From Hymenopus coronatus (Eukaryota; Arthropoda; Insecta; Mantodea; Hymenopodidae): 64,000 bases of DNA. A program made the translations under genes and the position numbers. The notes under the pieces are model-generated. The model searched no databases, was not told the origin of the DNA, and was given only the letters and a program-made list of their open reading frames with translations. The stretch spans positions 108,094,176 to 108,158,175 of the forward strand of contig CM060897.1 of the NCBI GenBank assembly GCA_030762935.1. The letters are read 5' to 3'. This document shows positions 1 to 10,344 of the stretch, piece by piece (positions within the stretch are counted from its first letter, which is position 1; each line of letters starts with the position of its first letter).

Positions 1-13
1 AATTTTGATTTAT

Positions 14-31
14 TATTATTATTATTATTAA
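14..31. repeat. (ATT)n microsatellite
   Basis: Short ATT trinucleotide run near the window start. The DNA around it is AT-rich and otherwise unrecognised. Confidence 0.8.
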
Positions 32-138
32 AAAAGTAAAATTCTCCCTATTTAAAGGATTTAAAAAAAACTATATAAAATACATCTATACATTGCAATA
101 AAGCATTTCAGGAAATTAAACAATTAATTATTACGTCA

Positions 139-270
139 AAAATTGTGTTACACTCACATGGCTTTCTCTACTATTCTGGAACAACTAATCTTACAAAAAT
201 GATTCTTCTATCGACTTCAAGCTAATCGAAAGAGCCATGGTCTTATTTCTAGGAGTCGGAAGTTGGTAAC
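139..270 (+). mobile_element. HR fragment, 5' part
   Basis: A diverged start of the hairpin-ended repeat: a CACATG-GCTTTCTCTACT block, then the internal stretch with TTCTTCTATCGACTTCA and GCTAATCGA that follows the ATCTGATG end in better copies. It breaks off before the middle of the element. A second small piece of the same end lies at about 366-410 and runs into an ATT microsatellite. Confidence 0.7.
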
Positions 271-409
271 CTAAAAATTACTGAAAAGCGACCTTAAATT
301 TATAAAAATATGATCTAAAATGACTAAAATGACCTATAAAACGTTAAATTTATGAAAACATGATAGAAAGATGCGAAAAAAGCATGATGTGTTCTATTCA
401 TATGATCTA

Positions 410-410
<1 letters not shown>

Positions 411-452
<42 letters not shown>

Positions 453-472
453 ATAATTATTATTATTTTATT
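411..472. repeat. (ATT)n microsatellite
   Basis: About 60 bases of ATT trinucleotides directly after a short HR 5' fragment. Confidence 0.9.
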
Positions 473-480
473 TAACATAT

Positions 481-528
481 TCCCATAGCGGGATTCGAAC
501 CTGTAGCTCTTTCGCGGCAGAGCGTCAA
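481..528 (-). mobile_element. tRNA-like SINE fragment
   Basis: On the minus strand this contains GGTTCGAATCCCGC, a good B-box/T-arm, preceded by an AGAGC segment. Only the 3' half of a tRNA-like head is seen and no cloverleaf can be closed, so I read it as a SINE remnant rather than a tRNA gene. Confidence 0.5.
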
Positions 529-780
529 CGTAGAAATAGTTGTATTACTTCCTTCTTCGTGGAAGGGAAATAAGGAAGTACATTAGGCTAAAGAGATAGT
601 CAAATCTTTCAAAAGCCGGTCGCTATTTGATGAAATTGGAATGTTCTTCTATTTGAATGACTAGGATGAAAAGAGTGTATAACGATTTCCTTTTTGAGAA
701 AGATTGAACTTTTAAAACCAGCATCAACGAAATGGTTCTCGAAAATGGTAAATTCTACGAAATGACATTTATTTTACATC

Positions 781-966
781 TGTTTGTTAACAATGCTGTC
801 AATTGCTATCATACCAGCACCGCCGGTGTTTGGAATTTCATCTTGCAGTTCTTTTACATGCCAGTCAATCTACCTACATGGGGCTTTTAAGCACATAACC
901 GTATTTGAACCCGCGACCTGGGTTCAGAAAGCCAGCGCCTAACCAACTGAGCCACCCAGACACGAA
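781..966 (-). mobile_element. S-B SINE copy 1
   Basis: Inserted in the middle of an HR copy. On the minus strand it starts with a tRNA-like head containing TGGCTCAGTTGG (A box) and the CAGGTCGCGGGTTC region (B-box part), followed by a body with CATGTAGGTAGATTGACTGG. A second copy with the same order of blocks is at 58045-58265, which supports a real family rather than a chance tRNA match. The exact target duplication is not clear. Confidence 0.7.
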
Positions 967-1333
967 ATTGCATAAATTGTGTTTTAACGAGATCTACATT
1001 TTTTTTTTTTTTGTAGCAAGTTTTTTTCTATCTCTTACAGTTTACAGATTATTCAGCAAAATACATCCAGAATTAATAGGGTTTCAGAAGTTATTACCTG
1101 AAAATTCAAGATATGCATTTTATTTGTGATTTACCTAAATATCTTTAATATACGGAATTTTAAGCAAAATCGTTGCAGTCATTTTTAAAATCAAAATTTT
1201 CGAAAAGTTTTTCATTTAAGGGTAGTTCTGGATGAAGAGAATTTTCTTGAAAATCTTAGTGTCGCATCCTTGGAAAATGCTGAACTTAAAATATCAAGTT
1301 TGGTACTCAAAAGACTTTGTTTTTGAGCTATGC

Positions 1334-1384
1334 TATTCACACACACACAAACACACACACACCCACACACACACACACACACAC
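1334..1384. repeat. (AC)n microsatellite inside HR
   Basis: AC dinucleotide tract with a few interruptions, at the fixed internal position where many HR copies carry an AC or GT tract. Confidence 0.9.
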
Positions 1385-1413
1385 AGGCACGCACTGACCC
1401 TTTTTTAAAAAAT

Positions 1414-2230
1414 ATCTGATGTGTTCCATTCACATGTCTTTCTCTACATCTCTGCTACAAATTATTGTTAGGAATCGTATGCTTCTATTTACTTCATGCT
1501 AATCGAAAAAAAAAAAAAATAGTCTTATTACTTGCTTCCTTGCAAGCAGAAACGAAATACTGGAGTACCATAGGTTAAAGTGATAAGTTAAAAGCTGGTT
1601 GCTATGTCACTGAAGTTCCTTTGACAAAGGAGTTGACAAATTCCTGCATGAGAAATGTAAAAGTTTTTCAAAGCTGAAACTAAAAACAAGGAATACCTCA
1701 AAAACGATCAACTCCAAGAAAAAAAAGTATATAGCATAAATTGTGAGTCTTAATGTGCCCTACAGTTTTAAGTTTTTGTCTATCTCTTTCGGTTTACCAG
1801 GTATGCAAAATTCAATAAAAATCATCCATAATAAAGATCATCTTTACATGCTATTCCTAGAAAATTCAAGGTATACATTTTATTTGTCAGGTGACTATCT
1901 TAAATATAAGAGATTTTAATCAAAATCGTTAGAGCCAGTTTTGAGGAAATCAAAATTTTCTAAATTTTTTCCATGTAAAGGGTAGTTTAGAGTGGTTGGA
2001 GTTTCTTTAAAATCTTCGTGTCGCATCTTTGGAAGATACCAAATTTAAATACCAAGTTTGGTATTTAACGGTCTTTTCGTTTTTGAACTATACTGTCCAG
2101 AGAGAGAGAGAGAGACACACACACACATTTTTTTTTTGGATTTAGGGGGACCCAAAACATGTATTTTCGATGAAATACAATACTTTATCTATATACTATG
2201 TACATAGTACGTGCAGAGAAATGAATAAAA
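1414..2230 (+). mobile_element. HR copy, near complete, nested in an older HR
   Basis: Starts with ATCTGATGTGTTCCATTCAC and ends in the palindrome ACTATGTACATAGT followed by GCAGAGAAATGAATAAAA. It is about 0.82 kb. Its left flank (AC tract then TTTTTTAAAAA) and right flank (CCTCAAAATATGTATTTCGG) are the two halves of one older HR copy, so it landed in the A-run of that copy. An AG/AC tract sits at 2100-2126. The last third has a small internal deletion before the palindrome. No ORF of note. Confidence 0.85.
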
Positions 2231-2694
2231 ATAAATAAAATACAAATCCCTCAAAATATGTATTTCGGTATCATCTCGTTATCAAATTTTGGGTGGAACA
2301 CAATACCTTTTCTATATGCCTACTACCATACAGATACATACATACTCATTATGTTACCTACTTTTTATTCATCTCTAATTCACGTACACGTTCTCCATCT
2401 TGTCTTGTATGTTGGCAATAATTTATTTCAACCCCTTAATACATACATCACCACCGGTGAGTAAAAGTATTACAAAACCCGTTTTGATAGCCTTGTGGCC
2501 TAGCTGAACATTATTCAAACTTCTGAGTCTATTCCTGAATGTGATTTTTTTAAATTTATGTTTATTTCGTTAGATCCGTCAGTTTTGAAATCTCACTCGG
2601 TAAACATTGGAAGCATTCGTTGACACTGTGTTTATGGTATTCATTGTCACCGAAAGCGTGTTGAAGATACAAAAAAATAGAAAAATCTGCCCTT

Positions 2695-2895
2695 TCTGCA
2701 ACAAACTATTCTTTCTAAAGATTATTCTTTTATGTGCTTCGAACTATTCGAGATAAAGATTAGCTGAAATAGTTTTATCACATATTTCATTGTAGGTACA
2801 AGGAGAATAAGGGAATACACTAGGCTAAAGCTATAGTTAAATGTTTAAGAGCTGGGCTCTTGTGATGACACTGAAATTCAATTTTCTTTGCATGA
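2695..2895 (+). mobile_element. HR fragment
   Basis: The internal HR blocks CAACAAACTATTC, the AGATAAAGATTAGC block and GGGAATACACTAGGCTAAAG occur in the normal order. Both ends are missing. Confidence 0.7.
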
Positions 2896-2899
2896 GCAG

Positions 2900-4100
2900 A
2901 AGATAACCAATACATGGCCTTATTCTTAATAAGGGCTATAGACTTTAACTGGTCAGTAAATACACTTACTCAAAGATCTGCTAGATTACTACTTAAATCT
3001 CTTGTAATGCAAAATTATTTATAACTGCATTGCACGTTACATTTACGTCAACGATCTTGTCCTGAAGCCACAACTCATCAACGCACAAGTATGGTGGATA
3101 TGGAAAATACCGTTAAATTGATTCTAAATGCAAATCATTGCCTAACTAAGAATTGAATCAGTAATATCAGAACTTCAAGCATCAACATTTATTGCAGTTG
3201 ATATGCTAGTGTAATGCCAGTTACCTGTGCACAGTGTGTTTTAACCACATCAGATGTATCATTAATTTGATTTAGATGTGCAGCAGTCACTCGGCTGGTT
3301 TCACAGAAAACACTTCTTAAGGGCATGTATGACTGAAAGTTCGAAATTCAAAACTAATAAAAGTTATGCCACAGATGCAATAAAATGCAAATAAGATACA
3401 GCGAAAATTGCATCAATTTTACTGTAATGTTTTGGAAGTTCTGTTCAAATTTGTTTATGCTATTATCTTTTGTCACGCCACTATACAGTCCCTTGCAACA
3501 AAAACATTAAAACGTTGCTGTAATATTTTAACCCTAGGTTCAGAATACATCTACATTTTGAAATTGATCTGGGTTTCTCAGTCTCCTTTGGTTTAGGCTT
3601 AAACATTTTTTAAACTTATGAATGTGTTTTTTGTCATAAAAATATAGTTTTTATGTTTGAAAATTGAAAGCATATATCTGACAGTAAAACCCAAGGCAAT
3701 TATTATTCATTGTACCTTTGTGAACATAAACAGCAAATTTTATTTGTGTAACAGAAAAAATGCTCCGCAAGGAACATGCTAAAAATATCAATAGCGAGAA
3801 ATCAAGGAAAGATTTGAATGCATAGCTCACATAAAACTCCAGGTTGGATCCTCATCTTTTCTTTTGCTCTCGTCTGCTGCTGCATTTTCTGTCCTTTTCT
3901 TCTTGCATTATTGCTTTTCTTCTGCACAACTTCGTTTTTTACCTTGCATGATGAGACTGAGATCTTACTGAAGTTTTTCTGGCCGAGAGCAGCGAAGTTC
4001 CGGCTCTATTACCTTGCTGTAGCTTCAGCATTTAAAAATTGCACCCGGAGGCAAATTATTTTGTATTCAGAAACGTTTAAATTATTATATTGAACTAAAA
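2900..4100. other. No recognised gene or element
   Basis: AT-rich DNA with no coding similarity I can name. A 91-codon open frame at 3818-4093 has a hydrophobic start but no recognisable domain, and I do not call it a gene. Confidence 0.5.
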
Positions 4101-4103
4101 TAA

Positions 4104-4255
4104 AAAATCTGGTGCGTTCCATTCACATGACTTTCTCTACAACTCTGTAACAAATTATTGTTAAAAACCTTATTCTTCTATCTACATCATGCTAGTCGAG
4201 ATAAACATTAGCAGAAATTGTCCATACTACTTGGTCCCTTGTAAGTAGAAGGGAA
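4104..4255 (+). mobile_element. HR 5' fragment
   Basis: Contains CTGGTGCGTTCCATTCACAT and CTTTCTCTACAACTC, then the GATAAACATTAGCAGAA block and AGTAGAAGGG. It stops at the start of a second, complete copy, giving two 5' ends in tandem. Confidence 0.8.
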
Positions 4256-4257
4256 AA

Positions 4258-5092
4258 AAAATCTAATGCGTTCCATTCACGTGATGTGCTCTAGTTGTTC
4301 GGCAAACAAAACCTTTATTCAAAAGATTAACCTAACTACATCACGCTAATTAAGATAAACGCCAGCAGAATTAGTCTTGTTACTAGCTCCTTGTAAGTAG
4401 AAGGGAAATAAAATACAAGTCTAAAGTGATATTCTCGTCCTTTAAAAGCCGGTCGCTATCTCAAACAATTGAAAATTTAATCCCTTAGATTGCCAAGAAT
4501 AAACAAAGAGAAACGAGATGGAAAACGTCTTCCCATTTGAGAAGCGTTTAAGTAGCTTAAAATTGAAAACAATAATCCTAAACATCTCGAAAACGTTTAA
4601 CTCTACAAAAAAGTATACAATATAAATTGTGTGTTTTAATGAGGTCACATTTTTTGTATATCTCTTACGGTTTGTCAATGAAGAGGTCCTAAGAGGCTAC
4701 TCCCAGAAAATCCAAGATATACATTTCGTTTGTAATAAAAATATATTAAAATAAGGTATTTTAATCAATCATTACAGCCATTTATGATAAAATCAAACTT
4801 TTCGAAAATTTATCCATGTAAAGGGTAGTTGGGGGGGGGGAGGATGGGGGATTTTGTTGGAAATATTCGTGTCGCATTCTTGGACGGTCTTTTCGTTTTC
4901 GAGCTGTGCTGTCCCACTGTCCCCCCACACACAGACAAACAGATTTTTTTTCTAAAAATGCTATTTTTTAATTCAGCGGGTCCCAAAACATATGTTTCCG
5001 GTGATATCTCGGTATCGAAATTTGGATCCAATACAGTAAGTACCTTCTCTATACACTATGATATAGTACGTGTAAGAAAGTACAAAGTCGAT
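4258..5092 (+). mobile_element. HR copy, near complete
   Basis: Begins AAATCTAATGCGTTCCATTC and ends in the block CTATACACTATGATATAGTA followed by CGTGTAAGAAAGTAC. All internal landmarks are present in order, with a G-run (AGTTGGGGGGGGGG) at the point where most copies have TAGTTGGGGG. Open frames seen here on both strands are shadows of the repeat: similar short frames recur wherever HR occurs. Confidence 0.85.
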
Positions 5093-5514
5093 TTTTTGTG
5101 ATTTTTCACGAAATTTCAGCCATACATGCCCTTAACATTAAAATTAAACCTGGTTCATTTGTTATTAGGCATTATGAGAAGTTTTTAAATGTAATTAACA
5201 AAACTAGGAAAACAAAAAGAAAGAAGGAACACTTGAAAACGATACTATAACACATAATAAACTATGGATTAATAAAATATCTTACGAAATTGGTTCAATC
5301 AGCACTCTTTCGAAGCAAAATCTGATGAAAGATGATATAAAGTTACCATAGATATTTACATTAGTTCACAAAATCACATTAGTAATTGATTTCTCAATGA
5401 AAACAGAAAATACATAGTTAATGCTGCATTCAAATGTTTGTTTCGTTGTAACAAATGCTTGCGTTGAAAAGAAAGAAAGAAAAGAGCATCACAGCAGGTT
5501 ACGTATGTATGATG

Positions 5515-5765
5515 CCCAATAATGCCGGTCCCCAGCTCGCTAAAGCGTCTCGCTTTGGTGCTTCGTGGGCAGGGGATCGTGGGTTCGAGTCCCGCCTTGG
5601 GCATGGATGTTATATGTTTGTGCAATGTGTATATGTTTGTAAAAGAAACAGTAAAACCAGTAATCAGTAAAACCTACCGGGGGAAATGGATACAGTACCG
5701 GAGTCCTGATCAGACTCCGTTACTGTTTTTAAAAAATAAAAAATAAAAAAAAAAAAAAAATTAGA
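5515..5765 (+). mobile_element. S-E SINE copy 1
   Basis: The tRNA-like head runs from GCCGGTCCCCAGCTCGCTAA to GGGTTCGAGTCCCGCC (a good B box). The body follows with TTTGTAAAAGAAACAGTAAA, the GGAGTCCTGATCAGACTCCG palindrome and an A-rich tail. Copies at 21367-21600 and 25460-25630 share the head and body. Confidence 0.75.
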
Positions 5766-5769
5766 AAAT

Positions 5770-6910
5770 GACTTGTCCCGTAGCTCCGTCAATAGGACAC
5801 CTTTTTGCTGTACGAGGGTTAGAGGGGTCGATTCCCAGCTACGAGGTAGGCATTTTTTTCTAGCTCAGATTATTCTCTATCCTCTCCCAGAGCCTGGAAC
5901 TATGAAAATGACTGTGACTGTGTGATCTAATGGTTAAAATTAAAAACAAAATCTGATGTGCTCCATTCATATGACTTCCTCTACATCAAATTATTGTTCA
6001 AAAGCTTATTCTTCTATTTACTCAATGCTAATGGAGAAAAAATTAGCAGAAATTGTCTTATTACTTGCTTCCTTGTAAGTAGGAGGGAAATAAGGGAGTA
6101 CTATGGGCTAAAATTAGAGTAAACTCTTTTAAAAGCCGGCTGCTAGTGATTGAAGTATCATTGTATGGACAGGAGTACAAATTCCCGTATGAGAAACGTG
6201 TAAGTATTTTAAAGCTGAAACTAATAACAAGGAATATCTAAAAAACGGCCAACCTCACAAAGAAAAAATGAGCATAAATTGTGTGTTTTAACGAGCTCTA
6301 CATTTTTTGTGTGGTAAGTTTTTGTCTATCTCTTACGATTACCCAGTTATGCAAAATTCCGCAAAGTTCATCCAGAATAAACATGTTTTTAGAGGCTATT
6401 CCCGGAAAATTGAAGAAATACATTTTATTTGTCATGTAAATATCTTGAATAAAAGAGATTTTTAATCAAAATTGTTAGAGCCTTTTTTGAGAAAATAAAA
6501 AATTTCGAAAAATGTTCCATGTAAAGGGTAGTTGGGGGTGGGGGACTTTCTTAAAATTTTTAGTGTCGCAACCTTGGAAGATACCAAACTTAAATACCAA
6601 GTTTTGTTTTAAACGGTATTTTGGTTTTTGAGCTATGCTACCCACAGACAGACAGACACACACACGGACATTTTTCTAAAAAGTTTTTTTTGGAAGAATT
6701 ATAATACCTCCTCTATACACTACATGGTACGTGTAGAGAAAGTAATAAATAGAAACCCATGTACACCAGTACACGAGTGCTAACACCATTGCCGATAAGC
6801 AATTTATTCCAATGGGAAATGCTGCCAATAAATCGATGCAGTTAAAGGCGGTATATAAGTGGAGCAATAAATTAGAAAACAAGTACACCGAATATTTCGG
6901 AAAATATATC
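5770..6910 (+). mobile_element. S-D SINE copy 1, split by an HR insertion
   Basis: The head at 5775 reads GTCCCGTAGCTCCGTCAATA, with a degenerate B box in AGGGGTCGATTCCCAGC. The body continues to AAAATTAAAA at about 5945, and the matching tail resumes at 6754 with ATAAATAGAAAC and GCTAACACCATTGC. The S-D copy at 18768-19080 has the same sequence uninterrupted, so the HR between is a clean insertion. Confidence 0.8.
5948..6753 (+). mobile_element. HR copy, near complete, inserted in S-D
   Basis: Starts AAATCTGATGTGCTCCATTC and ends with the shortened palindrome ACTACATGGTACGTGTAGAG followed by AAAGTAA. About 0.8 kb. The flanks belong to a single S-D SINE whose unfilled version lies at 18935-18970, which fixes both HR ends to within a few bases. 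No target duplication longer than the local A/T run is visible. Confidence 0.9.
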
Positions 6911-6914
6911 ACGA

Positions 6915-7225
6915 AAAAAATGTTGGACTCAAAATGTGCATTTTAAGGAGCTCTACATAAAGCAACATTTTCTGCATGCGTTATAGTTGTCTAATTATAC
7001 AAATTTATAAAAAGCATTAATCAAATAGGGCTGTTTCCAGAAATTCAAAATACACATCTTATTTGGTTTTTAAGTTATGCTATTCACACCCACAGACCTT
7101 TTTCTAAAATGTATTTATTTCTCATGGGTCCTCAAAATACGTATTTCTGGTGAAATCTCGACATCGAATTTTGGGTGGAACCTATTACCTTTTCTACCTA
7201 CTTTACACGTGGCACAGAGGGTAAA
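6915..7225 (+). mobile_element. HR fragment with internal deletion
   Basis: Pieces of the middle and 3' third of HR in order: AAGGAGCTCTACATAAAG, the ATTATACAAATT block, TTTTAAGTTATGCTATTCAC, then the TGAAATCTCGACATCGAATT block. The span between the TTATTTG block and the TTTTTAAGTT block is deleted and the palindrome is decayed. Confidence 0.7.
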
Positions 7226-7254
7226 ATACACGTTATTCTTAACATGTACTTCTT

Positions 7255-7425
7255 TTATGTGTTTAACGCCCGCTTATACTACATAGACACCGCAGGCGAT
7301 GACACTTGTGATACATAGAATGAAGATGGAGCACTGGTGGAATGCGCTAGCGAGGGAACCGGAGAACCCGGAGAAAACCCGCCCTCGCACCGCTTTGTCC
7401 ACCAAATATCTCACATGTCTTCACC
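7255..7425 (-). mobile_element. S-A SINE copy 1, head missing
   Basis: Contains GTTTAACGCCCGCTTATACT, GCAGGCGATGACA, AGAATGAAGATGGAGCACTG and CCGGAGAACCCGGAGAAAAC, the body of the S-A family. The tRNA-like head that should lie to the right is absent, as in a 5'-truncated retroposed copy. The family is defined by the fuller copies at 8960-9131, 34757-35106 and 62705-62955. Confidence 0.75.
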
Positions 7426-7429
7426 TACA

Positions 7430-8045
7430 ATTGACTGATCAGTGTTCATACAGACGTCTTGACATTGAAACTTACAAAAAACCAGAAATGTGCTTTATCT
7501 CTCATATAACGCACTGATTATTCTCGAAAGTCGCCTACGTTTTGCAGTATACCAAAGAGCGCGTCACTTCTGTCAATGAATGCATAGAAATCACAAATGA
7601 CCGATAGACGTTAACTACACGTGGAGTAAAACACAACGTTGCAATTTCTCCGCTGTTTTCTCTCTCATTCATCTCACCTCATGTAGTTTTCTTGTGAACT
7701 CACAGGTGCAATTGGTATTTATTGTATTGTTCAAGATGTGGAGGCCTTGGGATGTATGTACCTCTCTAACTTTGGTACTAGAAATAACAGTGTCAATAAT
7801 CTAGCTAGTTTTCCTTACAAAAGAGATTCATTTAGACAGTGAAGTTAGGGTTCCGCTTTCGCACGTTAAATAAAAGGCGCGTGATTACGGAATCAGCAGT
7901 GATTGTGGCATGGGTTCTATTTCAGGCAGGAAAGATTTCATATAGTTTAATTAGACGAATCTTCATACGATACTCATGATGTAAGAATAAGTTGGGTGAC
8001 GGCAGTTGCTCTTGCTACCTTCCAGCCTCTATGTCACGTGGAAAA
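7430..8045. other. No recognised gene
   Basis: No similarity named. It may hold the decayed N-terminal half of the transposase relic that follows, but I cannot show a DNA-binding domain there. Confidence 0.4.
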
Positions 8046-8049
8046 AAAT

Positions 8050-8616
8050 CATGATTATGCATGCAGGCGCTAGCTAGGGTTGGATTGAGGGCTTATATTT
8101 GTCCTCTAAAAATTCGGAAGTCCTTGTCTGATTCGCATAACAAGATGAATGCTGAAATTTTTGAAACTTGGCTCAAGAACACATTTTTGAAAACATTCCT
8201 CCTAAGAGTGTTATTGTTTTAGAAAATGCTAGTTATCATTCCCGGCTAAAGATCAAAATTCCCACCATGCCCAGCAGAAAAGACAAAATGATCAAAGTCA
8301 TAGAAGAACATAATTTACATTTACCCAGTCCAATTCCTATAAGAAAAGTCGTGCTTTTGGAGAAAATTCGGGAAGCCAATATACAGAAGGTATATTTAAT
8401 AGACGAAATGGCAAAACATCATGGCCATGAAGTCCTCAGGTTACCATCATATCACTGTTGTCTCAATTCGATTGGGCTGATATGGGTAAGCATTAAACAT
8501 GCCGTAAGAAACGGAATGTGACTCCTACAAGTGACAGTGTATGCAAAGTGTTGAGAGAATGTGTACCGGATATAGATTCGGGTGTGAGGGAAAGGTGTGT
8601 TGAGCACACCATCTAA
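8050..8616 (+). pseudogene. Tc1/IS630-like DDE transposase relic
   Basis: Three frames must be joined to read it. An early piece gives HAGAS-stop-GWIEGL (about 8060-8090), the next gives KMNAEIFETWLKN (8142-8180), and the main open piece (8168-8521, opening at a TTG rather than ATG) gives VIVLENASYHS, VYLIDEMAKHHGHEVLRLPS and YHCCLNSIGLIW. After one more shift near 8510 it ends NVTPTSDSV...RECVPDI. This order matches the DDE core of IS630/Tc1-like transposases of arthropods, where the second and third catalytic sites normally read VMDNASYHS and LNPIELIW (family knowledge). Here the second Asp is Glu and the third Glu is Gly, so it would be catalytically dead even without the stops. No terminal inverted repeats were located. 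Confidence 0.85.
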
Positions 8617-8619
8617 CAA

Positions 8620-8955
8620 GAGCAAAAATTTCAACAGCGGGATGTTTCACATGATAGTGCTTCGTTTGTGATACATGTGAGTGAAAATGAGTGACAGCGA
8701 GGCAGGCGAAGAGACAGCGTAATGTTAGTAGAAAATCTGGTTAGATACTCATATTATTAGCACTGTGAGTATTCCCGTTGCACTTAATTAGAACCCTGCT
8801 GATGTTATTATTCACTTGATACTCTAAGAGATAAATATCCATGCTTGTAACGCGTGTTAATTTGGAGAAAAATGTACAATGTTGCTTTCTGCGTCAACGA
8901 ATACCTGCATTCTTATCAGTCTTTGATGCCGCGCAAGCTAACTTTTTCAGTATCA
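8620..8955. other. No recognised gene
   Basis: Downstream flank of the transposase relic. It may include its 3' untranslated part, but nothing can be named. Confidence 0.4.
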
Positions 8956-8959
8956 TGAT

Positions 8960-9131
8960 AATGATGGCACGTATGATACATGGAATGAAGATGGAGTGGA
9001 ATATGAAGGCGGGGGAAACCGGAGAATATCCTCCCCTGCGCCGCTTTGTCCACCACAAACCTCATGCTTGGGATCGAACCCGGGTCGCCTAGATGAGAGG
9101 TGAGTGGTCTAACCACTCGGCCATGCGCGTC
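8960..9131 (-). mobile_element. S-A SINE copy 2 with tRNA-like head
   Basis: On the minus strand the head reads TGGCCGAGTGGTTAGACCAC (A box) then CGGGTTCGATCCCAAGC (B box), as in Ser/Leu-type tRNAs. The body follows with GTGGTGGACAAAGCGGC and the TTCATTCCATGTATCATACG block. The long variable arm of a real tRNA-Ser/Leu cannot be folded cleanly, so this is a SINE, not a tRNA gene. Confidence 0.8.
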
Positions 9132-9299
9132 CAGTTGGTCACAGTGTATAAGGTGGCATCAACCCATATAGCTGTGATAACTTACCTTTTCCTTTAATAT
9201 TATATCCATTTATTTGCAGAAATAGTCTGAGAGAAATTTCTCAGTGATTCGGTGGTCCAACTATGACATAAATTATGTATTCACATACGAACGTTTTAT

Positions 9300-9800
9300 T
9301 TATTTGAATAGGTAGAGTGACTGAAAAATCCAATGCCATAGCCAAGATTTGAACCAAGCTCTCTAGCCGGTTGCTATACCATGGCAACATGCTGGCATGG
9401 CAGTACATTTTTCAACTGACACGCATGTTTCCCGGTAAACCACAAGGTGACCTCAAATTATTTTGAAATGACGCGTCCCAATTCCGACTTAAAATGTCGT
9501 AAGGACTCGTCCTAGGATTCATATTATAGCCATTATAATCAATTAGTCTTAATTTAATTGTTTTTTCGTACAAACCAAGCGTAGAATAGGAGTTGGATAC
9601 GTGAAGTCAGAGTGAAAAAATCAATGCCATAGTCGTTAAATTTAGTGACGTGGCGTGCCAAGTAGCTCGGTGATAGAGCAACCGGCTGCAGACCGGGAGA
9701 TCCATGCTTTAAATCCCAGCTATGGCATTTCATTTTTTCAGTCTGACTCTACCTATACAACTCCTGTGCTACAAGCCGTGTGTAGTACAGGAAAAAATAA
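9300..9800. mobile_element. S-G composite SINE copy 1, two opposed tRNA-like heads
   Basis: The left part (about 9318-9395) is a tRNA-like head on the minus strand, with GGTATAGCAACCGGCT and GGTTCAAATCTTGGC. The right part (about 9655-9735) is a tRNA-like head on the plus strand, with TAGCTCGGTGATAGAGCA and TTTAAATCCCAGC. The outer sequences AGGTAGAGTGACTGAAAAA and TTTTTTCAGTCTGACTCTAC are inverted to each other. About 260 bases of shared body lie between, including CTCAAATTATTTTGAAATGA. The copy at 61150-61580 has the same plan. Confidence 0.75.
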
Positions 9801-9820
9801 AATAAATAAAGAAAAAAAAA

Positions 9821-10240
9821 ATCTGATGTGTTCCATTCACATGACTTTCTCTACATCTCTGCAACAAATTATTGTTAAAAAGCTTATGCTTCTATTTACT
9901 TCATGCTAATCGAGAAAAAAATAGCAGGTATAGTCTTAACACATTCGAGAATTCTTCCATGTAAAGGGTAATTTAGGGGGAGGGGTTCCTTAAAATCTTC
10001 GTGTCGCATCCTTGTAAGATAAACTTATATACCAAGTTTGGTACTTTACCGACTTTTCGTTTTTGAATTATCGTATTCACAGACACACTGACACACGCAC
10101 ATGCGGACCTTTTTCCAATTTGTTTTACTCAGGAGACCATAAAACGGTTATTTCCAGTGAAATCTCGGTATCGAATTTTTGGGTGAAATGCAATACCTTC
10201 TCTATACACTATATATAGTACGTGTAGAGAAAGTAAAAAG
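9821..10240 (+). mobile_element. HR copy with internal deletion
   Basis: Both ends are good: ATCTGATGTGTTCCATTCAC on the left and ACTATATATAGTACGTGTAG with AGAAAGTAAAAAG on the right. About half of the element is missing, with the join near 9945, where ATAGTCTTAACAC runs straight into the ATTCTTCCATGTAAAGGG block. Confidence 0.85.
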
Positions 10241-10344
10241 GCTAATATATAAATAAAATGGAGTAGGTCTACATATGTTAATATTTCGATGTGAAATTGT
10301 CAACGGAGAGAAAATATCCTTGCCCCTTCCTCATACACGTATGT

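Larger units (their letters stand above)
536..2325 (+). mobile_element. Older HR copy, split by a SINE and by a second HR
   Basis: One HR copy can be followed in three pieces: about 536-780, 967-1412 and 2237-2325. The first gap holds a SINE (S-B) and the second holds a complete HR copy. Landmarks in order are the AAATAAGGAAGTACATTAGG block, the ACGAGATCTACATTTTTT block, the CTATCTCTTACAGTTTACA block, the GTCGCATCCTTGGAAAATG block, the (AC)n tract at 1334-1384 and, after the second gap, the ATCTCG...GGGTGGAACACAATACC block near the 3' end. The terminal palindrome is lost. There is no coding capacity. Confidence 0.8.

Noticed and set aside
411..472. CRISPR-like or other regular array
   Set aside because: It is a simple ATT microsatellite; no spacer/repeat array of any kind is visible in the window.
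1414..2230. HR as an LTR or a SINE
   Set aside because: No TG...CA ends, no primer-binding site, no tRNA-like boxes, no poly(A) tail at a consistent end, and no target duplication beyond A/T runs.
3818..4093. 91-codon open frame with a hydrophobic N-terminus
   Set aside because: No recognisable domain, AT-rich surroundings, ends at an HR fragment. A hydrophobic start is common in T-rich random frames.
4810..5101. Open frames on both strands inside an HR copy
   Set aside because: The same frames recur wherever HR is well preserved and are broken differently in each copy, so they are shadows of a non-coding repeat.
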